DNA of 36,274 bases from an uncultured Prevotellaceae bacterium (lineage in GTDB: Bacteria; Bacteroidota; Bacteroidia; Bacteroidales; Bacteroidaceae). The notes below the pieces were generated by a model, which was given only the letters and a program-made list of their open reading frames with translations, made no database searches and was not told the origin of the DNA. This document shows, piece by piece, positions 7,420 to 15,801 of this stretch. A program made the position numbers and the translations under genes. Within the stretch, counting starts at the first letter, position 1. Each line of letters opens with the position of its first letter. The stretch lies in contig CADAKX010000034.1 of assembly GCA_902788605.1 (NCBI GenBank), forward strand, positions 1-36,274. Direction: 5' to 3'.

Positions 7420-10305
7420 TCATTCTGTGGTCAGGTAGCCCACATGCACATTGCCCTTCTTAAGTATCTGCTTCAGATGGGCTTTCAGAGACGACGGTGT
7501 GACCTTCTTATCGCAGGTCAGATCGTCGTCTTTCAATACAATGCCGTTGAGTTCGCGCTCGATATAGTCAGAGCAAGGTCCGTCAACACCATCCTCATAA
7601 GGCTTTCTAGCACTCTCACGATTCTTGATATAGTTGTCGACGAGTTCCTGCGTAATCAGGTCGCCCTCAGCCATCTCGTTGACGAGTTGCATCACATCCT
7701 GGACAATGCGTTCACGCTGGGTGGGATTGCAGGTATAGGAAATGGTACACCTCATACGAGGAACAGGCAACAGGTCGTCCACCACCTGACACACCGGCGT
7801 ATAGACATCACCATGTTGCACACGGATTCTGTTCAGCAAGAGTTCGCCAACCACACTTTGCAGCGCATGGTTATGAGCCCGTACATCCTGATTCAACTGG
7901 AAGCCTTTCTCCCAAGTATAGTAAAGAGTTGTGAAACAAAGCGGCGACGGATTACTAAACTTCTCCACAACCGTTGTATTGGTGGTCTTATAGTGGTCAG
8001 CGCCCCACAGATGACGCTTCACTGGCTCAGGTTTTGAAGGGAGCGAGCCAATATACTTCAGAACGAGGGGCATGATAGAGTCTTGATTCACATCGCCGCA
8101 AATAAGGAACAGCGAACCGTTGTAGTTAGAGTAATAGTCCTTCAACAGTTCCCTGAAATGTTCCACCGAGTACTTCTCAGTCTCCTCCACCGTAGGCGGC
8201 ATGAGTCGCTTGCTTGACTCGAAGGGCAGCAAACTGATGCGATTTCTTGCCTGTACGTCAGGCGCACTATTCTGTGTGGCGAGCTTCTGAAAATTGGTGA
8301 AGAAAATAGATGCTGAGACAGAGTCAACCTCTGTCGATGTCATCGAGGCATAGAACATCTTCAACTGCTGCTCGATGCCTTTCCAATACGCCTCGTCCTT
8401 CTTTTCTGAACGGCAAATCAGATCAAAGGTGTCATCAAAGGGCTTAGCGCTGACAAACGCATAAGTGTCTGTCTCGTATTTATATCTTCTTCTGCAGCTT
8501 GTCAGCATATTGTGGTATTGGATATCTTCATCGCTGAGTGCCGAGAACCCCATAGGACGGTCCAGCTTCATGTTGACACCATTCTGATATATCTTCTTTT
8601 TCCAGAACACCACCTTCACACCATTCGACAGAAGCACCTCGCTGATGCTATCATTGAGAACGGTGGTTTTCTTCACAGAGCCTGGCGTAGGGTTGATGTC
8701 AACGCTATCCACATGAAGAATATCCAATTTCTTGGGTTCCTCCGCCGTTGTCTCTGCCAACTCCTCATCCTTCATGTTCTTCACACGGTTCAGGATGTCG
8801 GACACTTCCTTCTCTGTTGGCAAGGCTACATCTTTAGGGAAAGTCCCAGCAATCGTCATATTTCTACCGCTGACCAATTTCTTAAAGGCATCATTCACCT
8901 GTTCTGTCGTAATGGTGCTGCGGACATGCTTCCTACTGGCTACCGTACTATTCAAATCAAGAATCTTAGTGCCATGAAAGAAACTATTGATGATCAACTG
9001 TGTCCACACAGAACGACTCTCCATCCGGTCAACATTTGTCGTATCTGAGAAGTCAATGGCCGTATAGTCTTCATTATACACAGGTTTCGAGATAAAACCC
9101 AACTTATTGTCGGCATCCTTAAAACCATTCCTGCGGAGATACTCCACACGCTTGGCCAATTTCTCGAGCGTCTTTTTCCAGTCACCTGGCATAGAAGTCA
9201 ACTCGAAAATCATCGTCTCGATGCCTTTCACTTCGACGGGTTTTGCCATCGTTGAGGCCGCATAGACAATACTCTTGTCTTTCACGGCATTGAGTTGATT
9301 ACGCATCAACCCACCCAGATGGCCATAGACCTCTTCATGCCTCAGCGCTCCAACGATATTCTCCTTCATGGAGTCATCTACTGGCAGTCGAATGATGATA
9401 TCACTGGAGTGATAAACCGAACCTCCGTTTGAGAAGAAACGGATTCTGGGGGCCTCCTCATCATGAAGCGCAGGAGAAGGAGGAACCACGTTCTTGCCTC
9501 GCTTCAGGTTGCCAAACAGCTTCTTGATCTTCGCTACCACCTCGTCGGCATCGATTTCGCCCACCACAACCACAGCCTGGTTTTGTGGCTGATACCAACG
9601 CTTATAGAAATCGCGTATCGTCTTGGGCGAACAGTTTCTCACGATATCCATATCACCAATAGGTGACCTGTCAACATAACAAGGCGTATTGAGGATTTCG
9701 TTAACAATACTCATCCGATAAGCCATTGAGGACCTGGTACGCCATTCCTCCACAATCACGTTGCGTTCACTCTCAATGGCAGCGTCATCCATCGTGGCAT
9801 CGCAAGCCCAATCTCGCATCAGCAGCAGACACGAGTCAACCACCTGCTCTTCGTTAGGCATAGAATTAAGGAGATAACGCACGTTGGTATAGTCTGTAAA
9901 GGCATTACTGTCGTGTCCGAACTTGATGCCGCATCTTCCCATAAAAGCAATCGCTTCCTGACCTGGGAAATGTTTCGTGCCCTTAAACATCATATGCTCC
10001 ACAAAATGGGCCACGCCGCGTTCATTATCCTTCTCGATGATGCTTCCTCCCTTCACCAGAAAAGTGAAATCAACTTTTTTGTCTGACTGCGTGCATCGAC
10101 GGACATAATAGGTGAGACCATTCTTCAGAGTGCCTTGTCTGACAGAGGTATCGGCAGGTATCACCTGCTGGTCAATAACAGCCAAATGAGCCATGAGCAA
10201 AGAGTCACTGTTTGGGTTCGAGGTTGAAGGTTTATCGTCCTTCTCTTGTGCGAAAAGTGCCACGCAGCACAGCGAGGCAGCCATCGCCAGAAAAATTCTT
10301 TTCAT
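7420..10305 (-). CDS. Exported M16 (insulinase/pitrilysin family) zinc protease
   Basis: A 961-residue M16 peptidase starting MKRIFLAMAASLCCVALFAQ, a clear Sec signal peptide, so it acts in the periplasm or outside. The inverted zinc motif HFVEH is at residues 100-104, with the third ligand Glu near residue 180 in ESERNVIVEEW. Length and layout fit the two-half M16B form, with an N-terminal catalytic half and a C-terminal half lacking the zinc motif. The frame is open 40 codons further upstream, but those codons overlap the promoter core at 10340-10347, so the ATG at 10305 is used. It sits as a single minus-strand gene between the two arginine operons. Substrate unknown. Confidence 0.93.
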   Translation of the reverse strand: MKRIFLAMAASLCCVALFAQEKDDKPSTSNPNSDSLLMAHLAVIDQQVIPADTSVRQGTLKNGLTYYVRRCTQSDKKVDFTFLVKGGSIIEKDNERGVAHFVEHMMFKGTKHFPGQEAIAFMGRCGIKFGHDSNAFTDYTNVRYLLNSMPNEEQVVDSCLLLMRDWACDATMDDAAIESERNVIVEEWRTRSSMAYRMSIVNEILNTPCYVDRSPIGDMDIVRNCSPKTIRDFYKRWYQPQNQAVVVVGEIDADEVVAKIKKLFGNLKRGKNVVPPSPALHDEEAPRIRFFSNGGSVYHSSDIIIRLPVDDSMKENIVGALRHEEVYGHLGGLMRNQLNAVKDKSIVYAASTMAKPVEVKGIETMIFELTSMPGDWKKTLEKLAKRVEYLRRNGFKDADNKLGFISKPVYNEDYTAIDFSDTTNVDRMESRSVWTQLIINSFFHGTKILDLNSTVASRKHVRSTITTEQVNDAFKKLVSGRNMTIAGTFPKDVALPTEKEVSDILNRVKNMKDEELAETTAEEPKKLDILHVDSVDINPTPGSVKKTTVLNDSISEVLLSNGVKVVFWKKKIYQNGVNMKLDRPMGFSALSDEDIQYHNMLTSCRRRYKYETDTYAFVSAKPFDDTFDLICRSEKKDEAYWKGIEQQLKMFYASMTSTEVDSVSASIFFTNFQKLATQNSAPDVQARNRISLLPFESSKRLMPPTVEETEKYSVEHFRELLKDYYSNYNGSLFLICGDVNQDSIMPLVLKYIGSLPSKPEPVKRHLWGADHYKTTNTTVVEKFSNPSPLCFTTLYYTWEKGFQLNQDVRAHNHALQSVVGELLLNRIRVQHGDVYTPVCQVVDDLLPVPRMRCTISYTCNPTQRERIVQDVMQLVNEMAEGDLITQELVDNYIKNRESARKPYEDGVDGPCSDYIERELNGIVLKDDDLTCDKKVTPSSLKAHLKQILKKGNVHVGYLTTE

Positions 10306-10339
10306 AAGTTTGTTATCTACGTTTTTAGTTTCTGGGATG

Positions 10340-10371
10340 CAAAGATACGGCTTTTCATTCACACAATCAAG
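10340..10371 (-). promoter_or_regulatory. Promoter of the M16 protease gene
   Basis: The reverse strand has CTTG (10368-10371), 20 bases, then TATCTTTG (10340-10347), an exact TAnnTTTG. It lies 35 bases before the ATG at 10305. Confidence 0.65.
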
Positions 10372-10459
10372 AAAATAGTAAAAAAAGATAGGCGTAATAA
10401 AACATTTTTCTGTATGATTATGCACTAAGAAGAGAGAATTGCAAAAAAAACTTGCGTTT

Positions 10460-10492
10460 CTTGCATTTTATCGCCCCTTTTTCGTAACTTTG
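10460..10492 (+). promoter_or_regulatory. Promoter of the argD operon
   Basis: CTTG at 10460-10463 followed after 21 bases by TAACTTTG at 10485-10492. The ATG of argD is 37 bases downstream of the -7 element. Confidence 0.65.
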
Positions 10493-10529
10493 CAGTCGAT
10501 TATATTAGAAAGAAAAGATTAGCGCAAAG

Positions 10530-11657
10530 ATGAAACTATTCGATGTCTATCCCCTTTTCGACGTCAACATCGTCAAGGGCCAAGGTTGTAAGGTTTGGGA
10601 CGACAAAGGCCAGGAGTATCTGGACCTTTATGGTGGTCATGCCGTGATTAGTATTGGTCACTGTCACCCCCATTATGTTGAGAAGTTGAGTCAGCAGATG
10701 CAGACGCTGGGCTTCTACAGCAACTCCGTGCAAAACAAGTTGCAGGTGGAACTGGCCGAGCGACTGGGCAAGATTTCTGGTTACGAGGACTATCAGCTGT
10801 TCTTGGTGAACAGTGGTGCCGAGGCCAACGAGAACGCTTTGAAGCTGGCGTCGTTCAAAACGGGTAACATTCGCGTGCTTTCATGCGAAAAGGCCTTCCA
10901 CGGACGCACCTCTCTGGCTGTCGAGGTGACCAACAACCCCAAGATTGTGGCCCCCATCAACGATAATCATCATGTGCGCTTCCTGCCCCTCAACGATATT
11001 GAGCCGTGGGTACGCGAGTTGACCCGTGGTGGCATTGCTGCCGTCATTCTGGAGTGCATCCAGGGTGTGGGCGGCATCCAGATGGCTACACCTGAGTTTG
11101 CCCAGAAGCTGGCCTATGCCTGCAAGCGCTATGGTGCCGTGCTCATCTGCGACGAGATACAGTGTGGCTACGGACGCAGCGGTAAGTTCTTCGCCCATCA
11201 GTGGCTGGGCATCAAGCCCGACATCATCACCGTGGCCAAGGGCATTGGCAATGGTTTCCCCATGAGTGCCGTACTCATCTCACCCGAGTTTCAGCCCGTC
11301 TACGGACAGCTGGGCACCACTTTTGGTGGCAACCACCTGGCCTGCACAGCCGCATTGTCTGTCATCAACGTGATGGAACAGGAGAACCTGGTGGAGAATG
11401 CACGCGAGGTGGGCGACTACCTGATGGAGAAGATTCGCAACCTGAAGAACGACAAGATTAAAGAGGTGCGTGGCCGTGGTCTGATGATTGGCATCGAGCT
11501 CTACACCCCACAGAAGCCCGTACGCCAGCGCTTGGTCTACGAGCAGCACGTCTTCACAGGCTGCTCAGGCGAGAATGTACTCCGTCTGTTGCCACCGTTG
11601 ACCTTCACTAAGGAGATGGCCGACGAATTCGTTGAACGTTTACAGAAAGCATTATGA
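10530..11657 (+). CDS. argD: N-acylornithine aminotransferase
   Basis: A PLP class-III aminotransferase of 375 residues that converts N-acylglutamate semialdehyde to N-acylornithine. Features seen are the PLP phosphate-site motif NSGAEANENALK (94-105), Asp208 in LICDEIQCGYGR, which contacts the PLP nitrogen, and Schiff-base Lys237 in TVAKGIGNGFP. It is the first gene of an operon argD-proC-XRE-ACS and overlaps proC by four bases (ATGA). The tight link between an arginine and a proline enzyme reflects their shared semialdehyde chemistry. With ArgF' carrying Ser90, the acyl group is probably succinyl, which ArgD-type enzymes commonly accept. Confidence 0.95.
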   Translation: MKLFDVYPLFDVNIVKGQGCKVWDDKGQEYLDLYGGHAVISIGHCHPHYVEKLSQQMQTLGFYSNSVQNKLQVELAERLGKISGYEDYQLFLVNSGAEANENALKLASFKTGNIRVLSCEKAFHGRTSLAVEVTNNPKIVAPINDNHHVRFLPLNDIEPWVRELTRGGIAAVILECIQGVGGIQMATPEFAQKLAYACKRYGAVLICDEIQCGYGRSGKFFAHQWLGIKPDIITVAKGIGNGFPMSAVLISPEFQPVYGQLGTTFGGNHLACTAALSVINVMEQENLVENAREVGDYLMEKIRNLKNDKIKEVRGRGLMIGIELYTPQKPVRQRLVYEQHVFTGCSGENVLRLLPPLTFTKEMADEFVERLQKAL

Positions 11658-12436
11658 AAATATCAGTAATAGGCGCCGGCGCTATGGGCGGTGCCACCGT
11701 AGAAGGCATGATCAAGGCCGACTACTTCGACAACGACAGCATCTTGGTGAGCGACCCTTCAGAAGCTGTCACAAAGAAATTCTCAGAACAGGGCATCCGC
11801 ACCACCACAGACAACGCACAGGCTGCCAAGGAAGCCGATGTGGTGATGGTATTTGTAAAGCCGTGGCTGGTGGAGACGGTTCTGAAAGGTATCAAGGACA
11901 GTCTGAATCCCGACAAGCAGATTCTCATTGTCATCGCTGCTGGCGTAAAGTCTGAGAGCATCAAGGAATGGTTGGGTGAATATTGTCCACCGCTGTTCCT
12001 CTGCATCCCCAACATCGCCATCGCCCAACTGTCATCAATGACGTTCCTCGTTCAGTGTGGCGCTGTGTCACAGCGCCAGACAGAGCAGGTGAAGGCCATC
12101 TTCGACGCCATGGGCAACACGCTCTTCACCGACGAGGCACACCTCGCCGCAGGCACCACCCTCGCCTCGTGTGGCATCGCCTATGCCATGCGCTATGTGC
12201 GCGCTGCCTCTGAAGGCGGCGTGGAACTGGGCTTCAAGGCCGACCAGGCCAAGGAGATTGTGATGCAGACCATGCTGGGCGCCGTGAAACTGCTGGAGGC
12301 CAGCGGACTGCATCCCGAGGCTGCCATCGATCTGGTGACCACACCTGGTGGCGTCACCATCAAGGGCTTGAACGAGATGGAGCATGCAGGCTTCACCTCG
12401 GCCGTGATTCGCGGATTGAAGGCAGGCGCAAAATAA
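11654..12436 (+). CDS. proC: Pyrroline-5-carboxylate reductase
   Basis: The last step of proline synthesis, NAD(P)H-dependent. The 260-residue protein opens MKISVIGAGAMGGATVEG, the Rossmann dinucleotide loop. Near its C-terminus it carries the family signature around VTTPGGVTIKGLNEMEHAGF, which forms the dimer and substrate region. It starts inside the last codons of argD (ATGA overlap), so translation is coupled. ProB and ProA are encoded 3.4 kb downstream, on the far side of the AEC transporter gene. Confidence 0.96.
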   Translation: MKISVIGAGAMGGATVEGMIKADYFDNDSILVSDPSEAVTKKFSEQGIRTTTDNAQAAKEADVVMVFVKPWLVETVLKGIKDSLNPDKQILIVIAAGVKSESIKEWLGEYCPPLFLCIPNIAIAQLSSMTFLVQCGAVSQRQTEQVKAIFDAMGNTLFTDEAHLAAGTTLASCGIAYAMRYVRAASEGGVELGFKADQAKEIVMQTMLGAVKLLEASGLHPEAAIDLVTTPGGVTIKGLNEMEHAGFTSAVIRGLKAGAK

Positions 12437-12469
12437 ACATGTATCATTCCAAAACAAAATAAACACAAA

Positions 12470-13027
12470 ATGGACGAACAACTGAAACAGATTGGCGAAC
12501 GTCTGAAAGGACTGCGCGACGTACTCGACATCCCCGTGAGCGAGATGGCCGACACGATTGGCATCTCATCGGAGAAGTATGAAAAGATTGAGGCTGGCGA
12601 GGTGGACATCACCATTTCGAACCTGATGAAGATAGCCAAGAAGTATGGCGTATCGACAGAAGAACTGATTTTTGCCGAGGCACCTCACATGAAGTCGTAC
12701 TATGTGACACGCAAGGGACAAGGCATGAGCATTGAGCGCACCAAGGCCTACAAGTACCAGTCGCTGGTGGGTGGTTTCGTGAATCATAAGGCTGACGTGT
12801 TTATCGTCACGGTGGAACCCAAGCCTGAGGCTCACACCATTTATAAGAACACACATGCTGGACAGGAGTTCAACCTCGTGCTCGAAGGCAAGATGGAACT
12901 CTATATCGCTGGCAAGACCATCGTACTCGAAGAGGGCGACAGCATCTATTTCGACTCCACCAAGCCCCACGGCATGCTGGCAGTAGGTAACAAACCCGTT
13001 AAGTTCTTAGCTTTTACAGTTGAATAA
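12470..13027 (+). CDS. XRE-family regulator with cupin sensor domain
   Basis: A 185-residue two-domain protein. Residues 8-65 are a helix-turn-helix of the Cro/XRE type (VSEMADTIGISSEKYEKIEAG). Residues 110-185 are a cupin barrel with the pattern HTIYKNTHAGQEFNLVLEG and a second conserved box DSIYFDSTKPHGMLAV. Such proteins usually sense a small ligand and control an adjacent metabolic gene. Here that is the acyl-CoA synthetase 41 bases downstream, and an inverted repeat fills the gap. It is probably part of the argD operon (33-base gap from proC). The ligand is not known. Confidence 0.88.
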   Translation: MDEQLKQIGERLKGLRDVLDIPVSEMADTIGISSEKYEKIEAGEVDITISNLMKIAKKYGVSTEELIFAEAPHMKSYYVTRKGQGMSIERTKAYKYQSLVGGFVNHKADVFIVTVEPKPEAHTIYKNTHAGQEFNLVLEGKMELYIAGKTIVLEEGDSIYFDSTKPHGMLAVGNKPVKFLAFTVE

Positions 13028-13034
13028 ATCACGA

Positions 13035-13053
13035 TATAACGTCAAGCGTTATA
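13035..13053. promoter_or_regulatory. Inverted repeat between XRE-cupin and acyl-CoA synthetase genes
   Basis: TATAACG (13035-13041), a five-base loop TCAAG, then CGTTATA (13047-13053), a perfect 7-bp dyad. It is followed by the Shine-Dalgarno-like AAAGGA at 13057-13062, seven bases before the ATG. No T-run follows, so it is not a simple terminator. It may be an operator for the XRE protein or an mRNA hairpin next to the ribosome site. Confidence 0.5.
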
Positions 13054-13068
13054 ACGAAAGGAAAAAAT

Positions 13069-14721
13069 ATGGTAGAAAGATTTTTGAAACAGACGCATTT
13101 CGAGTCTGTAGAGGATTACAATAAGCATCTGGAGTTCATCGTTCCAGAGCACTTTAACTTTGCCTACGACGTGATGGACGCATGGGCAGAAGAAGCTCCA
13201 GAGAAACTAGCCCTGCTTTGGACCAACGACCAGGGCAAAGAGATTCGTGCCACATACGCACAGTTGAAAGAGCAGAGCGACCAGGCTGCTGCCTACCTGC
13301 AGTCACTGGGAGTCGGCAAAGGCGACCCCGTGATGCTCATCCTGAAGCGTCATTATGAGTGGTGGATCATCATGCTGGCCCTGTGCAAGATTGGAGCCAT
13401 CGTGATTCCTGCCACCCACATGCTGACCAAGCACGACTACGTCTATCGTAACACACGCGCCTCGGTGAAGGCTATCATCTGTGCTGACGACGACTATATC
13501 ATCAGCCAAATCAAGTTGGCCATGCCTGAGAGTCCAACTGTGAAGCAATATATCACGCTGCGCGACGAAGAAGGCTTCCACAACTGGAAGACCGAGTGGC
13601 AGCAGGCACCTAAGTTTGTGCGCCCAGCCTTCGTCAACAATAACGAAGACACAATGATTATGTACTTCACCTCGGGTACCAGCGGCGAGCCTAAGATGGT
13701 GGCACACGACTACCTCTATGCTATGGGGCACCTGACCACTGGTGTTTTCTGGCACAACCTGCACGAGGGGTCTCTGCACCTGACGGTGGCCGACACCGGT
13801 TGGGGCAAGGCTGTGTGGGGTAAGTTCTATGGTCAGTGGTTTGCTGGTGCAACGGTATTCGTGTTCGACCACGAGAAGTTCAATGCCGACACCCTGCTGC
13901 GCCAGATGGAGAAATACAAGGTGACCAGCTTCTGTGCACCTCCCACCATCTATCGCTTTATGATTCGCGAGGACCTGAGCAAGTACGACCTCAGCAGTCT
14001 TCAGTACTGCTGCACTGCCGGCGAGGCTCTGAACCCTGCCGTCTATGAAAAGTTCTATGAAAAGACTGGCATCCGCATGATGGAAGGCTTCGGACAGACA
14101 GAGACTACCATGACTCTCGGCACCTTCCCATGGATGACACCTAAACCTGGCAGCATGGGTATCCCCAATGCACAATACGACATCGACCTGCTGCGTGCCG
14201 ACGGCACTCCCTGTGAGGACGGTGAGAAGGGAGAGATTGTGGTACGCGTAGGCGACAAGAAGCCCATCGGCCTGTTCAAGGGCTACTACCGCGATGAGGA
14301 GAAAACCCGCGAGGCATGGCACGACGGCATCTATCACACAGGCGACATGGCCTGGCGCGATGAGGACGGTTACTACTGGTTCGAGGGACGTATTGACGAT
14401 GTGATTAAGTCTTCAGGCTACCGCATCGGTCCGTTCGAGGTCGAGAGTGCCCTGATGACGCACCCCGCCGTAGTCGAGTGTGCCATCACTGGTGTGCCCG
14501 ACGATATCCGCGGCATGGTGGTTAAGGCTACCGTGGTGCTGGGTAAAGAATGGAAGGACAAGGCTGGCGATGACCTGGTGAAGGAACTGCAGCAGCACGT
14601 CAAGAAGGAAACGGCTCCTTACAAGTACCCCCGTATCGTGGAGTTCGTCGACGAGTTGCCCAAGACTATCTCAGGAAAGATTCGTCGTGTGGAGATTCGT
14701 CAGAAAGACGCTGAGAAATAA
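13069..14721 (+). CDS. AMP-forming acyl-CoA synthetase (acetyl/medium-chain type)
   Basis: A 550-residue ANL-superfamily ligase that activates a carboxylic acid with ATP and CoA. Motifs in order are the P-loop YFTSGTSGEPKM (199-210), GFGQTETT near residue 341, YHTGDMAWRDEDGYYWFEGR with the hinge Asp, IKSSGYRIGPFEVE, and the catalytic C-terminal Lys537 in TISGKIRR. The whole is closest in appearance to the medium-chain (ACSM-like) and acetyl-CoA synthetase branch. It has one of the few Shine-Dalgarno sites here (AAAGGA). It is last in the argD operon, ended by a strong hairpin, and follows a putative XRE-cupin regulator. The acid substrate cannot be told from sequence. Confidence 0.92.
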   Translation: MVERFLKQTHFESVEDYNKHLEFIVPEHFNFAYDVMDAWAEEAPEKLALLWTNDQGKEIRATYAQLKEQSDQAAAYLQSLGVGKGDPVMLILKRHYEWWIIMLALCKIGAIVIPATHMLTKHDYVYRNTRASVKAIICADDDYIISQIKLAMPESPTVKQYITLRDEEGFHNWKTEWQQAPKFVRPAFVNNNEDTMIMYFTSGTSGEPKMVAHDYLYAMGHLTTGVFWHNLHEGSLHLTVADTGWGKAVWGKFYGQWFAGATVFVFDHEKFNADTLLRQMEKYKVTSFCAPPTIYRFMIREDLSKYDLSSLQYCCTAGEALNPAVYEKFYEKTGIRMMEGFGQTETTMTLGTFPWMTPKPGSMGIPNAQYDIDLLRADGTPCEDGEKGEIVVRVGDKKPIGLFKGYYRDEEKTREAWHDGIYHTGDMAWRDEDGYYWFEGRIDDVIKSSGYRIGPFEVESALMTHPAVVECAITGVPDDIRGMVVKATVVLGKEWKDKAGDDLVKELQQHVKKETAPYKYPRIVEFVDELPKTISGKIRRVEIRQKDAEK

Positions 14722-14741
14722 ATAGGAAATCTGATTATACA

Positions 14742-14773
14742 AAGAAAGGACTGCTTGTTGGCAGTCCTTTCTT
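14742..14773. terminator. Bidirectional terminator between ACS and AEC genes
   Basis: A perfect 13-bp stem, AAGAAAGGACTGC and GCAGTCCTTTCTT, with a 6-base loop TTGTTG. The stem ends are A-rich on one side and T-rich on the other, so it can serve both the ACS gene (plus) and the AEC gene (minus), which converge here. Confidence 0.85.
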
Positions 14774-14780
14774 GTCATTT

Positions 14781-15689
14781 TCAGAACATCATGACCAGTA
14801 GCGGGATGGTTATCATTGACAGGAGTGTGGTGATAAAGGTAACCTCAGCCATCAACGATGTATCACGATTGTATTTCAGACAGAGAATCGTACCATAGGT
14901 AGCCACAGGCATCGCAATGACTACCGTATTAATGTTCACCACATAAGGGTCAAAGCCTAACAGCAAACATAGGAAATACATGGCTACTGGTACTACTACC
15001 AGTCGCATCACGGTGGTTATATAGACTGTGGCATTTCCCATCAATGCCCTAAGTGGCAATTGCGACATGCTGGAACCAATAATCAGCAGGGCTGCAGGCA
15101 CGGTGATGTCACCAATCATGGTGAGTGGCTGACTGATACAGGCAGGAATATCATCTATCTCCAATGCCACGATGAGCATCGTAAGATAGGCCGACAGCAT
15201 AGGCGTGCTATAGAGTACCTTTTTCTGAAAATGGGGACCTTCCACCTCTCCCTTTCCTGTCACGAGAATTGTGCCTACGGTAAAGACTGCAAACGTATTA
15301 ACCACGTTGAGAACAGCAGCATAAAAGACGGCTTCATGACCAAAAATGCTGGCAACAACAGGATAACCCATGAAACCTACATTACCAAACATCATGGCGA
15401 ATCCCACTACACCTTCATCGTCTTTGCGGCGCGTCAGAAAACGAGGCAACCAGAAAGCGACGCCTGTGAGCACCAAATAGGTCACCACACTGATAGCCAG
15501 CAATGGTAGAATGAAACGACGATCGGGCAATTCACCCGTCATTGCCGACGAGAGAATCAGCGCCGGACAGGTCCAATTGATAACCAGACTCGACAACTTG
15601 CGATCAAACTCTCCCCCCATATACCCCAGTTTGCCAGCCATGTATCCAACGATGACTATGACAAAAAGCGTCGACATTACTACAATCAT
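14781..15689 (-). CDS. AEC-family (auxin efflux carrier-like) permease
   Basis: A 302-residue inner-membrane protein with about ten hydrophobic segments starting MIVVMSTLFVIVIVGYMAGK. Segments near LVINWTCPALILSSAM and AMMFGNVGFMGYPV show the two-half, five-plus-five layout of the AEC family, including the Asn/Pro-rich crossover regions. Bacterial members move malate, malonate or other organic acids. The substrate here is unknown, but the neighbouring acyl-CoA synthetase that converges on it makes an organic acid a reasonable guess. It is transcribed alone from a promoter that overlaps the one for proB. Confidence 0.9.
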   Translation of the reverse strand: MIVVMSTLFVIVIVGYMAGKLGYMGGEFDRKLSSLVINWTCPALILSSAMTGELPDRRFILPLLAISVVTYLVLTGVAFWLPRFLTRRKDDEGVVGFAMMFGNVGFMGYPVVASIFGHEAVFYAAVLNVVNTFAVFTVGTILVTGKGEVEGPHFQKKVLYSTPMLSAYLTMLIVALEIDDIPACISQPLTMIGDITVPAALLIIGSSMSQLPLRALMGNATVYITTVMRLVVVPVAMYFLCLLLGFDPYVVNINTVVIAMPVATYGTILCLKYNRDTSLMAEVTFITTLLSMITIPLLVMMF

Positions 15690-15733
15690 CTTAGAAAAGT
15701 GCTTCTTTTACTTGAATTTAACGAATGAGCGTG

Positions 15734-15741
15734 CAAAATTA
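15734..15741 (-). promoter_or_regulatory. -7 element of the AEC permease gene
   Basis: The reverse strand reads TAATTTTG, an exact TAnnTTTG, 44 bases before the ATG at 15689. It forms one arm of an 11-bp inverted repeat (15732-15742 and 15755-15765) whose other arm is the proB -7 element. No clear TTTG lies at -33. Confidence 0.55.
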
Positions 15742-15755
15742 CAAATTATTTTTCG

Positions 15756-15763
15756 TAATTTTG
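15756..15763 (+). promoter_or_regulatory. -7 element of the proB operon
   Basis: TAATTTTG, an exact TAnnTTTG, 38 bases before the ATG at 15802. The -33 position falls on the -7 box of the divergent AEC promoter, so the two promoters overlap. Confidence 0.6.
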
Positions 15764-15801
15764 CAGCAGTTTATGTGAATTATCGGAGAAAGAAGAAAAT
15801 C

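Noticed and set aside
7415-7430. Hairpin CCACA/TGTGG between the HU-related and M16 genes as a terminator
   Set aside because: The stem is only five base pairs with no T-run, too weak to call.
8512-9048. Plus-strand 178-codon frame inside the M16 protease gene
   Set aside because: It is antisense to the protease, with no promoter, no ribosome site and no family likeness.
13303-14337. Long minus-strand frame (344 codons) inside the acyl-CoA synthetase gene
   Set aside because: It is antisense to a gene with every ANL motif. Its length results from GC-rich codon bias, and its translation shows no recognisable domain.
15511-15801. 97-residue N-terminal extension of ProB
   Set aside because: It overlaps the AEC gene and contains the proB -7 element, and the conserved kinase start is at 15802.
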